From the NCBI GenBank assembly GCA_946482335.1, contig CAMLRG010000003.1:1-64000 (forward strand): DNA of 64,000 bases, written 5' to 3'. The position numbers and the translations under genes are program-made. This DNA comes from an uncultured Duganella sp. (GTDB taxonomy: Bacteria > Pseudomonadota > Gammaproteobacteria > Burkholderiales > Burkholderiaceae). The notes beneath the pieces were generated by a model. The model ran no database searches. It was given only the letters and a program-made list of their open reading frames with translations, and was not told the DNA's origin. Below are positions 17,702 to 29,360 of this stretch, in pieces; the stretch's first letter is position 1, and each line of letters opens with the position of its first letter.

Positions 17702-18973
17702 ATGAAGCTCGAATCCTATTGGCTCGATACAGCGCCGCCCTTCAAGGCCGCTGCCCAAGGAGCCGTGCCGCAGCGCGCCGACGTCGTCGTGGTCGGCGGT
17801 GGCTTTACCGGACTCTCAGCGGCGCTGGCGCTGGCCCGGCGCGGCGCCACGGTAGTGCTGCTCGAAGCCGGCCGCGTCGCCGGCGAAGCCTCCGGCCGCA
17901 ATGGCGGCCAGTGCAACACCGGCCTGGCCCACGATTTTGCCGACCTGTCGGCCCGCCTCGGCGAACAGCGGGCACGCGCCTATTACGACGCCTACAATGA
18001 TGCCGTGCGCACGGTGGACGGCATCGTGGCCGGCGAAGGCATCGATTGCGACTTCAAGCGCTGTGGCAAGCTGAAACTGGCCGCCAAGCCGGAGCACTAC
18101 GCCAAGCTGGTGCGCGCCTATGAACATTTGCGCAAGGTTGAAACGGACGTGCAACTGATCGCTCCGGAACAGATCCAGTCCGAAGTCGGCTCCGACCAGT
18201 TCTTCGGCGGCATCCTGCAGCCGCAGGGCGCCCAGATGCATATGGGGAAGTTCGGCGTCGGCCTGGCCGATGCGGCAGTGCGCGCCGGCGCCCTCGTGTT
18301 CCAGGACGCCGCGGTGCACGACATCGAACGCGTCAGCGGCGCCTTCCGCGTCAAATCGGCGCTCGGCGAAATCCGCGCCGGCCAGGTATTCCTGGCCACC
18401 GGCAATTCCAGCCTCGGCCCGTTCAGCCATTTCCGCCGCCGCCTGGTCTCGGTCGGCAGCTTCATCATCGCCACCGAACCGCTGTCGAAGGAAGTGCTGG
18501 ACCGCATCACGCCGGCCCGCCGCAATTACGTGACGACCAAGAACATCGGCAACTACTTCCGCATCACGCCCGACAACCGCCTGCTGTTCGGGGGCCGGGC
18601 GCGGTTTGCGCTGTCGAACCCCAAGTCGGACGTGAAGAGCGGCCATATCCTGCGCGAGACGATGACCCGCGTGTTCCCGGACCTGGCGCAGACGCGCATC
18701 GATTATTGCTGGGGCGGCCTGGTCGACATGACCGCCGACCGCCTGCCCCGCGCCGGCCAGTACGAAGGCATGTACTACTCGCTGGGATACAGCGGCCACG
18801 GGGTGCAGATGTCGGTGCACATGGGCCAGAAGATGGCCGATGTGATGGCCGGCCGCAGCGAGAGCAATCCCTGGCGCGACCTGGACTGGCCCGCCATCCC
18901 GGGCTATCACGGCAAGGCATGGTTCCTGCCATTCGTGGGCGCGTACTACCGCCTGCAAGACATTCTCCATTGA
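17702..18973 (+). CDS. PuuB/DadA-like FAD-dependent amine oxidoreductase
   Basis: A 423-residue DAO-family flavoprotein similar to gamma-glutamylputrescine oxidase PuuB/OrdL. The FAD motif VVVGGGFTGLSAA is at about residues 30-42, followed by GEASGRNGGQ; the C-terminal YSLGYSGHGVQMS closes the flavin site. It oxidises a primary or secondary amine to an imine/aldehyde and NH3. It is the first gene of a five-gene operon encoding an ABC importer and a 2Fe-2S protein, and it is divergent from an aldehyde dehydrogenase. This layout implies import of an amine-containing substrate followed by oxidative breakdown. The start ATG is preceded by AGGAA. Confidence 0.88.
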   Translation: MKLESYWLDTAPPFKAAAQGAVPQRADVVVVGGGFTGLSAALALARRGATVVLLEAGRVAGEASGRNGGQCNTGLAHDFADLSARLGEQRARAYYDAYNDAVRTVDGIVAGEGIDCDFKRCGKLKLAAKPEHYAKLVRAYEHLRKVETDVQLIAPEQIQSEVGSDQFFGGILQPQGAQMHMGKFGVGLADAAVRAGALVFQDAAVHDIERVSGAFRVKSALGEIRAGQVFLATGNSSLGPFSHFRRRLVSVGSFIIATEPLSKEVLDRITPARRNYVTTKNIGNYFRITPDNRLLFGGRARFALSNPKSDVKSGHILRETMTRVFPDLAQTRIDYCWGGLVDMTADRLPRAGQYEGMYYSLGYSGHGVQMSVHMGQKMADVMAGRSESNPWRDLDWPAIPGYHGKAWFLPFVGAYYRLQDILH

Positions 18974-18980
18974 GGCCACC

Positions 18981-19937
18981 ATGAACAAGACTATGGCAAG
19001 ACTCCTGGTGACCCGGATCGCAATGGCCGTGCTGACGCTGTTCATCGTGTCGGTCGTGGTATTCGCCATCACCAACCTGCTGCCCGGCGATGCCGCCGAA
19101 GAGTCACTGGGCCAGGCCGCCACGCCCGAAACGGTGGCGGCACTGCGCGCCCAGTTCGGACTGGACCAGCCGGCCCCGGTGCGCTACGCGCGCTGGCTGT
19201 CGCACATCGTACAGGGCGACGCCGGCACCTCGATGGTCAGTTCCCAGCCGGTCACCGAAATGATCGGCAAGCGCCTGCCCAAGTCCCTGGTGCTGGCCGG
19301 CGTCACGGCGTTGGTATCGGTGCCGCTGGCGCTGACGCTGGGCATCCTGTCGGCGATGTACCGCGGCTCGCTGTTCGACCGCGGCGTGAACATGCTGGCG
19401 GTGTCGATGGTGTCGGTGCCCGAATTCCTGATCGCGACCGTGGCGGTGCTGCTGTTCGCCGTCAAGCTGCGCTGGCTGTCGGCCCTGTCGCACACCGCCG
19501 ACATCGATACGCTGGGCCAGTTCCTGCGGGCCTATGCCATGCCGGTGCTGACGCTGTGCTGCGTGATCGTGGCCCAGATGGCGCGCATGACGCGCGCCGC
19601 CGTGATCGACCAGCTGCGCGCGCCCTATGTGGAAATGGCCAGGCTGAAAGGCGCCGGCGCGGTACGCATCGTGCTCACCCATGCGCTGCCCAATGCCGTC
19701 GGCCCCATCGCCAACGCGGTGGCCCTCAGCCTGTCCTACCTGCTGGGCGGCGTGCTGATCGTCGAAAGCATTTTCAACTACCCTGGCATCGCCACCCTGA
19801 TGATCGATGCCGTGACCACCCGCGATATCCCGGTCGTCCAGGCCTGCTCGCTGATCTTCTGCGGCGCCTACCTGCTGCTGGTCATGCTGGCCGACATCGC
19901 CGCCATCGCCTCCAACCCAAGGTTACGTTTCCCATGA
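18981..19937 (+). CDS. ABC transporter permease, DppB type
   Basis: A 318-residue inner-membrane permease of the dipeptide/opine/nickel importer class. The N-terminal helix (RIAMAVLTLFIVSVVVFAI) precedes NLLPGDAAEE, and about six helices follow. The EAA-type loop that contacts the ATPase reads YVEMARLKGAGAVRIVLTHAL. The gene lies 7 nt after the oxidase and overlaps the second permease by ATGA (19934-19937). It works as a heterodimer with that permease. Confidence 0.93.
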   Translation: MNKTMARLLVTRIAMAVLTLFIVSVVVFAITNLLPGDAAEESLGQAATPETVAALRAQFGLDQPAPVRYARWLSHIVQGDAGTSMVSSQPVTEMIGKRLPKSLVLAGVTALVSVPLALTLGILSAMYRGSLFDRGVNMLAVSMVSVPEFLIATVAVLLFAVKLRWLSALSHTADIDTLGQFLRAYAMPVLTLCCVIVAQMARMTRAAVIDQLRAPYVEMARLKGAGAVRIVLTHALPNAVGPIANAVALSLSYLLGGVLIVESIFNYPGIATLMIDAVTTRDIPVVQACSLIFCGAYLLLVMLADIAAIASNPRLRFP

Positions 19938-20779
19938 ACAAGCCCGCTTCCGTGCGCCTGCGCCGCGCACCGCTTCCCTTTTCGCCGCTGGCCCTGCTCG
20001 GCGCCCTCATTGTCGGCTTCTGGCTCATCGTCACGCTGGCCGGTCCATCGATCGCGCCGCATGACCCGGGCGCCATCGTCGATGAAAATGTCTTCGGCGC
20101 CATCAGCGCCCAGTTCCCGCTCGGCACCGACTACCTGGGCCGCGACATGCTGAGCCGCGTGCTGCTGGGCGCGCGCTACACCGTGGCGCTGGCCCTGGCG
20201 GCCGCCATCCTGGCCAGCAGCACCGGCACCCTGCTCGGCCTGTTCGCCGCCGTGCGCGGCGGCTGGGTCGATGCTTGCCTCAGCCGCGCCCTGGACGCGC
20301 TGATCTCCATTCCCAGCAAGATGTTCGCGCTGATGATGGTGGCTTCGTTCGGGTCTTCGGTGACGCTGCTGGTGCTGACCGCCGCCATCAGCTTCACGCC
20401 GGGCGCCTACCGCATCGCGCGCTCCCTGGCGGTGAACGTGCAGGCGCTCGACTTCGTGCAGGCCGCCCGCTCGCGCGGCGAAGGCTTGCCGTATATCGCC
20501 TGCGTGGAAGTGCTGCCCAACATCATCCGTCCGGTGCTGGCCGACTTCGGACTGCGCTTCGTGTTCACCGTGCTGCTGCTGGCCGGCCTGTCCTTCCTCA
20601 GCCTCGGGGTGCAGCCGCCCGAAGCCGACTGGGGCTCGCTGGTGCGCGAAAATATCGGCGGCCTGGCCGAAGGCGCACCGGCCGTGCTGATGCCGGCGCT
20701 GGCCATCGCCACGCTCACCATCGGCGTCAACCTGTTGATCGACAACCTGCGCGGCCGCCGCGGAAAGGGCATGCAATGA
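19934..20779 (+). CDS. ABC transporter permease, DppC type
   Basis: A 281-residue second permease of the importer. A hydrophobic segment at about 20-40 is followed by PLGTDYLGRDMLSRVLLGAR, a signature of DppC/OppC/NikC proteins, and the EAA loop is DFVQAARSRGEGLPYIACVEVLP. The start codon sits in the stop of the preceding gene and the stop overlaps the ATPase start (ATG at 20776), so three genes are translationally coupled. Length is typical. Confidence 0.92.
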   Translation: MNKPASVRLRRAPLPFSPLALLGALIVGFWLIVTLAGPSIAPHDPGAIVDENVFGAISAQFPLGTDYLGRDMLSRVLLGARYTVALALAAAILASSTGTLLGLFAAVRGGWVDACLSRALDALISIPSKMFALMMVASFGSSVTLLVLTAAISFTPGAYRIARSLAVNVQALDFVQAARSRGEGLPYIACVEVLPNIIRPVLADFGLRFVFTVLLLAGLSFLSLGVQPPEADWGSLVRENIGGLAEGAPAVLMPALAIATLTIGVNLLIDNLRGRRGKGMQ

Positions 20780-22629
20780 AGCCATTGGTACAAGTAAGCG
20801 GCCTGCGTGTCTGCGCCCGCAATGACGAGGGCGTCGACATCCCCATCGTCAAGGGCGTCGATTTCAGCATCGCCCCGGGCCAGGTGCTGGCCCTGATCGG
20901 CGAATCGGGCTCCGGCAAGACCACCATCGCCCTGTCGCTGATGGGCTACGCGCGCCAGGGCTGCGCCATCGCCGGCGGCAAGGTCGAGGTGGCCGGGCAG
21001 GATGTACTGGCGCTGGACGAACGCGGCCTGGCGGCCCTGCGCGGCCGCACCGTGGCCTATATTGCCCAGAGCGCGTCCTCCGCCTTCAACCCATCGCGCT
21101 CCCTGATGGACCAGGTGGTCGAGGGCACCGCCATCCACAAGACCATGCCGCGCGCCGCCGCCGAAGCCAAGGCGGTCGGCCTGTTCCGCGCGCTGGCCCT
21201 GCCGGACCCGGAAAACATCGGCAAGCGCTACCCGCACCAGGTGTCGGGCGGACAGCTGCAGCGTGTGATGGCGGCCATGGCCTTGATCACCGACCCCGCG
21301 CTGGTGATCCTGGATGAACCGACCACGGCGCTCGACGTCACCACCCAGATCGAAGTGCTGCGCGCCTTCAAGGAGGTGGTGCGCCAGCTCGGCATCAGCG
21401 CCGTCTACGTGTCGCACGACCTGGCGGTGGTGGCGCAGATGGCGGACCGCATCGTGGTGCTGCGCGACGGCGAAGTGCGCGAGAACGGCGCCACCCCGCA
21501 GGTGCTGAACGCGCCCGCCAGCGCCTACACGCAAAGCCTGCTGGCCGCCGCGGAACCGGCGGTGCGCGACCTGGGCCAGGAAGCGCCGGCGCCGGCGCGG
21601 CGCGGCACGCCGCTGCTGGAAGTGCGCGGCCTAGTGGCCGGTTACGGCCCGATCGGCAAGGATGGCTTGCCGGCCAAGCGCATCCTGAATGGCATCGACC
21701 TGTCGATCGAACGCGGTGCCACGATCGGCGTGATCGGCGAATCGGGCTGCGGCAAGACCACCCTGGCGCGCGTGGTGGCGGGCATGCTGCCCAGCGCGCG
21801 CGGCGAGGTGCTGCTCGACGGCGAAGTGCTGCCGTCCTGCGAGCATGGCCGCACCCGCGCCCAGCACCAGCGCGTGCAGTTCGTGTTCCAGAATGCCGAC
21901 ACGGCCCTCAATCCCGCGCACACCATCGGCGCCATCCTGGGACGGCCGCTGTCCTTCTATCATGGCCTGCAAGGCGACGCGCGCCGCCAGCGCGTGCTGC
22001 AGCTGCTGGACCTGGTCAAGCTGCCGGCGGCCATCGCCGACCGCCTGCCCGGCGAACTGTCCGGCGGCCAGAAACAGCGCATCAACCTGGCGCGCGCCCT
22101 GGCGGCCGAACCGGAACTGATCCTGTGCGACGAAATCACCTCCGCCCTGGACACGGTGGTGGCGGCCGCCATCCTCGACCTGCTGGCCGAATTGCGGCGC
22201 GAGCTGAAGGTGTCGTATATGTTCATCAGCCACGACATCAACACGGTGCGCGCGATCTGCGACGAAATCGTGGTGCTGTACGCCGGCAACAAGGTGGAAG
22301 CGCGCCCGCGCGAAGCCGTGGCCACGCCGCCCTTCCATCCCTACGCGCATCTGCTGGTCAGCTCCGTGCCGCGGCTGCAGCAGGGTTGGCTGGAAAGCAC
22401 CAGTGCCGGCGGCACGCACGACTTGCCGCCGCTGGTCCAGCAAACCGCCAATAGCGCCAGCCTGTGTTCCTTCCTGGGCCGCTGCAGCCAGCGCATCGAC
22501 GGCGTGTGCAACCGCTTGCCGCCGCCGCGCCAGCCCTTGCCGGGCGGCGGCGAAATGCTGTGCCACCAGCCGCCGGCGGTGCTGTTGGCGAAACAGTCCT
22601 CCTTAATCCCCACTGAGGAAGTCGCATGA
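20776..22629 (+). CDS. Fused dual ABC ATPase (DppD-DppF type)
   Basis: A 617-residue protein carrying two complete ATPase domains in one chain, equal to the separate DppD and DppF subunits of other importers. Domain 1 (about 1-260) has Walker [10 protein letters not shown], signature VSGGQLQR and Walker [13 protein letters not shown]; domain 2 (about 280-540) has [17 protein letters not shown] and [12 protein letters not shown]. In domain 2 Walker B ends in DEIT instead of DEPT. A Cys-containing tail (about 545-600, [19 protein letters not shown]) matches the OppD/DppD C-terminal extension, which in some members holds an iron-sulfur cluster. It powers import through the two adjacent permeases. 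Confidence 0.92.
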   Translation: MKPLVQVSGLRVCARNDEGVDIPIVKGVDFSIAPGQVLALIGESGSGKTTIALSLMGYARQGCAIAGGKVEVAGQDVLALDERGLAALRGRTVAYIAQSASSAFNPSRSLMDQVVEGTAIHKTMPRAAAEAKAVGLFRALALPDPENIGKRYPHQVSGGQLQRVMAAMALITDPALVILDEPTTALDVTTQIEVLRAFKEVVRQLGISAVYVSHDLAVVAQMADRIVVLRDGEVRENGATPQVLNAPASAYTQSLLAAAEPAVRDLGQEAPAPARRGTPLLEVRGLVAGYGPIGKDGLPAKRILNGIDLSIERGATIGVIGESGCGKTTLARVVAGMLPSARGEVLLDGEVLPSCEHGRTRAQHQRVQFVFQNADTALNPAHTIGAILGRPLSFYHGLQGDARRQRVLQLLDLVKLPAAIADRLPGELSGGQKQRINLARALAAEPELILCDEITSALDTVVAAAILDLLAELRRELKVSYMFISHDINTVRAICDEIVVLYAGNKVEARPREAVATPPFHPYAHLLVSSVPRLQQGWLESTSAGGTHDLPPLVQQTANSASLCSFLGRCSQRIDGVCNRLPPPRQPLPGGGEMLCHQPPAVLLAKQSSLIPTEEVA

Positions 22630-22937
22630 ACCAACGCTTTGTCCGGCTGGCGGAAACCGACCGCCAGCCCGTTTCTTTCACCATCGACGGCCAACCGGCC
22701 GTGGCGCTCGAGGGCGATACCGTGCTGGTGGCGATGCTGGGCGCGGTGCGCAGCGTGCGCAGTTCCGAGTTCGACGACGGCCGCCGTGCCGGTTTTTGCC
22801 TGATGGGCGCCTGCCAGGATTGCTGGGTCTGGACGGCGCAGGGCGAGCGCCTGCGCGCCTGTTCCACCGAAGTGCGGGAAGGCATGGCGCTGGTCACGCG
22901 CAATACGGCGGCGGTGTGGCTTAGCCCGGCGCCTTGA
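22626..22937 (+). CDS. HcnA-like [2Fe-2S] small subunit
   Basis: A 103-residue ferredoxin-like protein with cysteines 58, 63, 66 and 79 (C-x4-C-x2-C-x12-C), the pattern of HcnA, opine oxidase gamma-type subunits and the N-terminus of sarcosine oxidase alpha. In those complexes it joins an HcnB-like and an HcnC-like subunit. Both of these are encoded 14-16 kb upstream in another operon that shares this operon's promoter element. The start overlaps the stop of the ATPase gene (ATGA). The 3' end overlaps the convergent LysR gene by 17 nt. Confidence 0.85.
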   Translation: MNQRFVRLAETDRQPVSFTIDGQPAVALEGDTVLVAMLGAVRSVRSSEFDDGRRAGFCLMGACQDCWVWTAQGERLRACSTEVREGMALVTRNTAAVWLSPAP

Positions 22938-23820
22938 GGTAGCGCGCCAGGAATTCCACGCAGACCCGCAGCTTGCCGGAACCGGACAGGCGCTGCGGGT
23001 AGACCGCCCACACATTGGCTTCCTGCGTATAGTCGGGCAGCACTTGCACCAGGCGGCCGGCATCGATGTATGGCTGGGCATCCCAGCGCGAACGCAGCAC
23101 GATGCCGGCGCCTTCGATCGCCCAGCGCAGCGCGATCTCGCCGTGGTTGGTCGACAGCGCCCCCGACACCTTGACCGTCTCCTCCCCTTGCCGCCCGTGC
23201 AGGCGCCACACGCCGAAGGGATGGTCGCGCTCCTTGATGGCGAGGCACTGGTGGCCGGCCAGTTCCTGCAGCGATTTCGGCTCGCCGTGGCGCGCCAGGT
23301 AAGCCGGCGCCGCGCACAGGATGCGGTGGTTCGCCATCAGCCGGCGCTGGATCAGGTGCGGCGCGGCTTCATCGCCGACCCGCACGTCCAGGTCGAAGCC
23401 CTCCTCGACCGGATCGACCAGGCGGTCGAACACTTCGAAGCGGATCTGCAGCCCCGGATAGGCGGCGGCCAGCTGCGCGATGGCCGGCGCCACGACAATC
23501 CGGCCGAAGCCGAAGCTGCTGCAGATGCGCACCGGGCCGCTGGGTTCGCGCCGCCGTTCCGACACTTCGTCGAACAGCTCGTCCAGGCTTTCCAGGATCG
23601 CCTGGGCGCGCACGAATACCTGTTCGCCGTCTTCCGTGATGACCACGCGGCGCGTGGTGCGCTGGAACAGGCGCACGCCCAGCCGCCCTTCCAGCACGCC
23701 GATGCGCTTGCTGACGTAGGCGGCCGACATGCCGAGTTCCTCGGCCGCCGCCGCGAAGCCGCCCTTGCGCACCACGGTGACCAGCACCCTCAAGTCTTCG
23801 TTTTCCAGCAGATTGTTCAC
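22921..23820 (-). CDS. LysR-family regulator (DmlR-like)
   Basis: A 299-residue LysR regulator. The winged helix-turn-helix (about 1-65) contains GGFAAAAEELGMSAAYVSKR; the co-inducer domain (about 90-295) follows. It is divergent from a tartrate/D-malate dehydrogenase-like gene across 87 bp. This is the arrangement of dmlR/dmlA in Escherichia coli, where the regulator activates the dehydrogenase gene in response to D-malate. A similar role is likely; control of other genes of the island cannot be excluded. Confidence 0.87.
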   Translation of the reverse strand: MNNLLENEDLRVLVTVVRKGGFAAAAEELGMSAAYVSKRIGVLEGRLGVRLFQRTTRRVVITEDGEQVFVRAQAILESLDELFDEVSERRREPSGPVRICSSFGFGRIVVAPAIAQLAAAYPGLQIRFEVFDRLVDPVEEGFDLDVRVGDEAAPHLIQRRLMANHRILCAAPAYLARHGEPKSLQELAGHQCLAIKERDHPFGVWRLHGRQGEETVKVSGALSTNHGEIALRWAIEGAGIVLRSRWDAQPYIDAGRLVQVLPDYTQEANVWAVYPQRLSGSGKLRVCVEFLARYLKAPG

Positions 23821-23907
23821 GAATCGTGTTTTCTGAAGTTACGTTGGAAGCGATTATAACCGTAGCGTTTCCATTTATCCTGCCAATTATTTACACAGGA
23901 GAACACC
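23821..23907. promoter_or_regulatory. Divergent control region between LysR and dehydrogenase genes
   Basis: This 87-bp AT-richer gap separates the two starts. It contains a possible -10 (TATAAC, about 23857-23862) for the forward gene and loosely inverted GGAAGCG ... CGTTTCC sequences (about 23849-23876), a reasonable LysR-type site. CAGGAG stands just before the ATG at 23908. The site assignment is tentative. Confidence 0.4.
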
Positions 23908-24993
23908 ATGGCTGCACACAAGATCGCCGTCATCGCCGGCGACGGCATCGGCAAGGAAGTCATGCCCGAAGGCTTGCGGGCACTGGAGGCGGCAGCGCGC
24001 CGCTTCGATATCCAGCTCGAATGCACCACCTTCGAATGGGCCGACTGCGACTATTACGCCAAACACGGCAAGATGATGCCCGACGACTGGCGCGAACAGC
24101 TGGCCGGCTATGAGGCGATCTATTTCGGGGCCGTCGGCTGGCCGGCCACGGTGCCGGACCACATCTCGCTGTGGGGTTCCTTGCTCAAGTTCCGCCGCGA
24201 GTTCGACCAGTACGTCAACCTGCGCCCGGTGCGCCTGATGCCAGGCGTGGCCTGCCCGCTGGCGAACAAGAAGCCCGGCGACATCGACTTTTACGTGGTG
24301 CGCGAGAACACGGAAGGCGAATACTCCGCCGTCGGCGGCCGCATGTTCGAAGGCACCGAGCGCGAATTCGTCCTGCAGGAATCAATCTTCACCCGACATG
24401 GCACCGACCGTATCCTCAAATACGCTTTCGAGCTGGCCCAGCGCCGCCCCAAGAAGCACCTGACCGCCGCCACCAAATCCAACGGTATCGCCATCTCCAT
24501 GCCGTACTGGGACGAACGCGTGGCTGCCATGGGCGAGTCCTATCCCAAGGTGAAGTGGGACAAGTACCACGTCGATATCCTGGCGGCGCGCTTCGTGCTG
24601 TCGCCTGAGCGCTTCGACGTGGTGGTGGCGTCCAACCTGTTCGGCGACATCCTGTCCGACCTGGGCCCGGCCTGCACCGGCACCATCGGCATCGCCCCCT
24701 CGGCCAACCTCAACCCCGAGCGCACCTTCCCTTCCCTGTTCGAACCGGTGCACGGCTCCGCGCCGGACATCTACGGCAAGAACATCGCCAACCCGATCGC
24801 CATGATCTGGTCGGGCGCGATGCTGCTGGAATTCCTCGGCCAGGGCCAGGCGCAGTACACGGCGGCGCACGACGCCGTCATGACCGCCATCGAGCGCTGC
24901 CTGGCCGAAGGCCCGCGCACGCCCGACATGGGTGGCAGCGCCAACACCACCGAAGTGGGCCAGGCGATCAGCGCCTACCTCAGCGCGGCTTGA
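23908..24993 (+). CDS. Tartrate/D-malate dehydrogenase family enzyme
   Basis: A 361-residue NAD-dependent beta-decarboxylating dehydrogenase of the TtuC/DmlA (tartrate dehydrogenase/D-malate dehydrogenase) group. It begins HKIAVIAGDGIGKEVMPEG and has the substrate region YVNLRPVRLMPG, NTEGEYSAVGG, and the metal-binding aspartates in VASNLFGDILSDLGP; EPVHGSAPDI is the cofactor loop. It oxidises D-malate, L-tartrate or 3-isopropylmalate-like acids to oxo-acids. With a divergent DmlR-like regulator, D-malate or tartrate use is the best guess. Placement inside the amine-catabolic island suggests it handles a C4 product. Confidence 0.9.
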   Translation: MAAHKIAVIAGDGIGKEVMPEGLRALEAAARRFDIQLECTTFEWADCDYYAKHGKMMPDDWREQLAGYEAIYFGAVGWPATVPDHISLWGSLLKFRREFDQYVNLRPVRLMPGVACPLANKKPGDIDFYVVRENTEGEYSAVGGRMFEGTEREFVLQESIFTRHGTDRILKYAFELAQRRPKKHLTAATKSNGIAISMPYWDERVAAMGESYPKVKWDKYHVDILAARFVLSPERFDVVVASNLFGDILSDLGPACTGTIGIAPSANLNPERTFPSLFEPVHGSAPDIYGKNIANPIAMIWSGAMLLEFLGQGQAQYTAAHDAVMTAIERCLAEGPRTPDMGGSANTTEVGQAISAYLSAA

Positions 24994-25105
24994 GATGCCG
25001 GAAGGCATCGTCGCCGCGCGGGGCAATCGCAGCTAGCCATGGATGGGTGTTCCGCCTACTATTAGGGTATGCAAGCGACGCGCGCATCAGGTAGGCAGGC
25101 CCATC

Positions 25106-26671
25106 ATGGATATTGCTGCAGCTCTACAGTCATCGGCACTGCGCGATGCCGTCGTGGTCGCGGGCCAGGCGCACCTGGACAACGAGGTGCGCTGGGTCCA
25201 CATGATCGACCATCCCGAGATCGCGGACTGGGTCAAGCCGGGCTACCTGCTGTTGTCGACCGGCTATAACTGGCCGCACGAGGATGGCGAAGCCAAACGG
25301 CTGATCCGCGACCTGAAACAGCGCGACCTGGCCGGCGTGGTCCTGGCCGTGCCCCACTTTCTCGACCATTTCCCCCCGAGTTCCATCAGCGCCGCCGACG
25401 AAGTCGGCCTGCCGCTGCTGGAACTGCCGTGGGACATTCCGTTCGGCTCGATTACCGAGGAAATCCACGCTGACATCATCCGGCAACAGAACGAAATCAT
25501 TGCGCGCTCCGAGGAAATCCACCGCGCGCTGACCAATGCCGCGGTCATGGCCAATTCGCTGGATGACCTGGCGATCGCCCTGGCCGGGCTGATTGGCCAG
25601 CAAGTCCACTTTGTCGATCCCGACGGGTCCGTGCTTGGCGCATCGGGCGGCGTGGACAGCCGGGCCGGCCGCGAGCGTGCCTATATCCAAACGCTCCACC
25701 GCAACGCCACGCTGCGCCAGATGCGGGACAGCATGCGTCCGATCCTGCTCGTGCCCCAGCCCGAACTGGCGATCCCGCGCCGCCTGGGATGCCCGATCCG
25801 CAGCGCCGGCGAACTGGTGGCGATGGTGTTCGTCGACGAGGGCGACGTGCCGCTGGGCGAACTGGACATCCGCGCCACGGAGCACGCGGCCATCATTGGC
25901 GCACTGCACCTGAGCCAGAAGGAATTGTCGCAGCGCGAAAAGCTGGCAGCCCTGGGCGCCCTGGTGGCCGGCGTGGCCCACGAAATCAATACCCCGATCG
26001 GCAATTGCCTGATTATCGCCAGCGCGCTGGCCGACGAAACCCAACAGTTGTCCGAAATCGTCGCCGAGGGTGGCCTCAAACGTTCGCTGCTCGAACACGA
26101 CATCATGGAATTCAATACCGGCAGCAAGATCCTGCTGCGCAATTTGCGGCGCGCCGCGGATCTGGTGGCGAGTTTCAAGCAGGTCGCCGTCGACCGCACC
26201 AGTTGGGAGCGGCGCGCCTTTTCCCTGGCGACCCTGGTGGACGAACTGGTCCCGACGCTGCTCCCCATCCCGGACAAGCCCGGCGTCACGATCGCGCGCA
26301 AGATCGAAGCGGACATCGTGCTCGACAGCTATCCCGAGCCGTTGGCCCAGGTCCTCACGCAATTGATCAACAACGCCGTGCTGCATGGTTTCGACGGGCG
26401 GCATACGGGCAGCATCGACATCGCGGCGCATGCGCGGGACGACGGCATGCTCGAATTGACGGTCAGCGACGACGGCCGGGGCATTCCGGCAGCCGACCTG
26501 CCGCGCGTATTCAATCCCTTCTTCACCACCCGACTGGGGACCGGCAGCTCCGGCCTCGGCCTCCATATTTGCCACAACATCGTGACCGGGCTGCTGGGCG
26601 GCCATCTGCGCGCAGTGAGCGAGGCCGGTGCCGGCAGCACGTTTACCCTGGTTCTGCCAGCCAAGGGATGA
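25106..26671 (+). CDS. PucR-type sensory domain fused to a histidine kinase
   Basis: A 521-residue protein with an unexpected architecture. Residues 1-125 match the PucR N-terminal ligand-binding domain (VRWVHMIDHPEIADWVKPGYL, LLSTGYNW, GVVLAVPHFLD, GLPLLELPWDIPF). PucR proteins normally end in a DNA-binding helix-turn-helix. Here the middle (about 140-270) is a degenerate GAF-like region, followed by a histidine kinase: HisKA with LVAGVAHEINTPIGN (the phosphorylatable His), an N box QLINNAVLHGF, G1 DDGRGIP and FTTRLGTGSSGLGLHICHNIV. No transmembrane segment is seen, so it is cytosolic. No response regulator is adjacent. The start at 25106 has AGGCAGG upstream; an upstream in-frame ATG would add 21 residues. 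Confidence 0.85.
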   Translation: MDIAAALQSSALRDAVVVAGQAHLDNEVRWVHMIDHPEIADWVKPGYLLLSTGYNWPHEDGEAKRLIRDLKQRDLAGVVLAVPHFLDHFPPSSISAADEVGLPLLELPWDIPFGSITEEIHADIIRQQNEIIARSEEIHRALTNAAVMANSLDDLAIALAGLIGQQVHFVDPDGSVLGASGGVDSRAGRERAYIQTLHRNATLRQMRDSMRPILLVPQPELAIPRRLGCPIRSAGELVAMVFVDEGDVPLGELDIRATEHAAIIGALHLSQKELSQREKLAALGALVAGVAHEINTPIGNCLIIASALADETQQLSEIVAEGGLKRSLLEHDIMEFNTGSKILLRNLRRAADLVASFKQVAVDRTSWERRAFSLATLVDELVPTLLPIPDKPGVTIARKIEADIVLDSYPEPLAQVLTQLINNAVLHGFDGRHTGSIDIAAHARDDGMLELTVSDDGRGIPAADLPRVFNPFFTTRLGTGSSGLGLHICHNIVTGLLGGHLRAVSEAGAGSTFTLVLPAKG

Positions 26672-26730
26672 CCGCGTCCGGCACGCGGCCATTTCCCTAC
26701 ATTGGCGCGTGCTTTATTCCTTGCAAATTA

Positions 26731-26794
26731 CCGCGTTTCTTGCTTTCCCGCCTCCTGCGATCGGAATAAACCACTGTCATGCCCATGATGTAAT
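26731..26794 (+). promoter_or_regulatory. Shared promoter element, copy C
   Basis: Carries CCGCGTTTCTTGCTTTCCCGC (26731-26751 region), GGAATAAA (26763-26770) and the extended -10 TGATGTAATG (hexamer 26789-26794). GGAATAAA lies exactly 26 nt before the hexamer as in copy B. It precedes the TonB receptor gene by 70 nt; unlike the other copies, similarity stops after the -10 region. Confidence 0.6.
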
Positions 26795-26864
26795 GCTGCC
26801 CAGCCTCGGCGGCTGTAGAGCAGCCAGGCTATGCATGCTTCGATCAATTTAAACAGGAAGAAAG

Positions 26865-29318
<2,454 letters not shown>

Positions 29319-29325
29319 TGCCGGC

Positions 29326-29352
29326 ACCGGCGTGCGGCGGCCGCACGCCGGT
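29326..29352. terminator. Hairpin between convergent TonB receptor genes
   Basis: An 11-bp perfect stem (ACCGGCGTGCG and its complement) with a 5-nt loop fills most of the 42-bp gap between the two stop codons. There is no T run on either side, so it could act on both strands as a hairpin-dependent stop. Confidence 0.6.
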
Positions 29353-29360
29353 AAGCTGTG

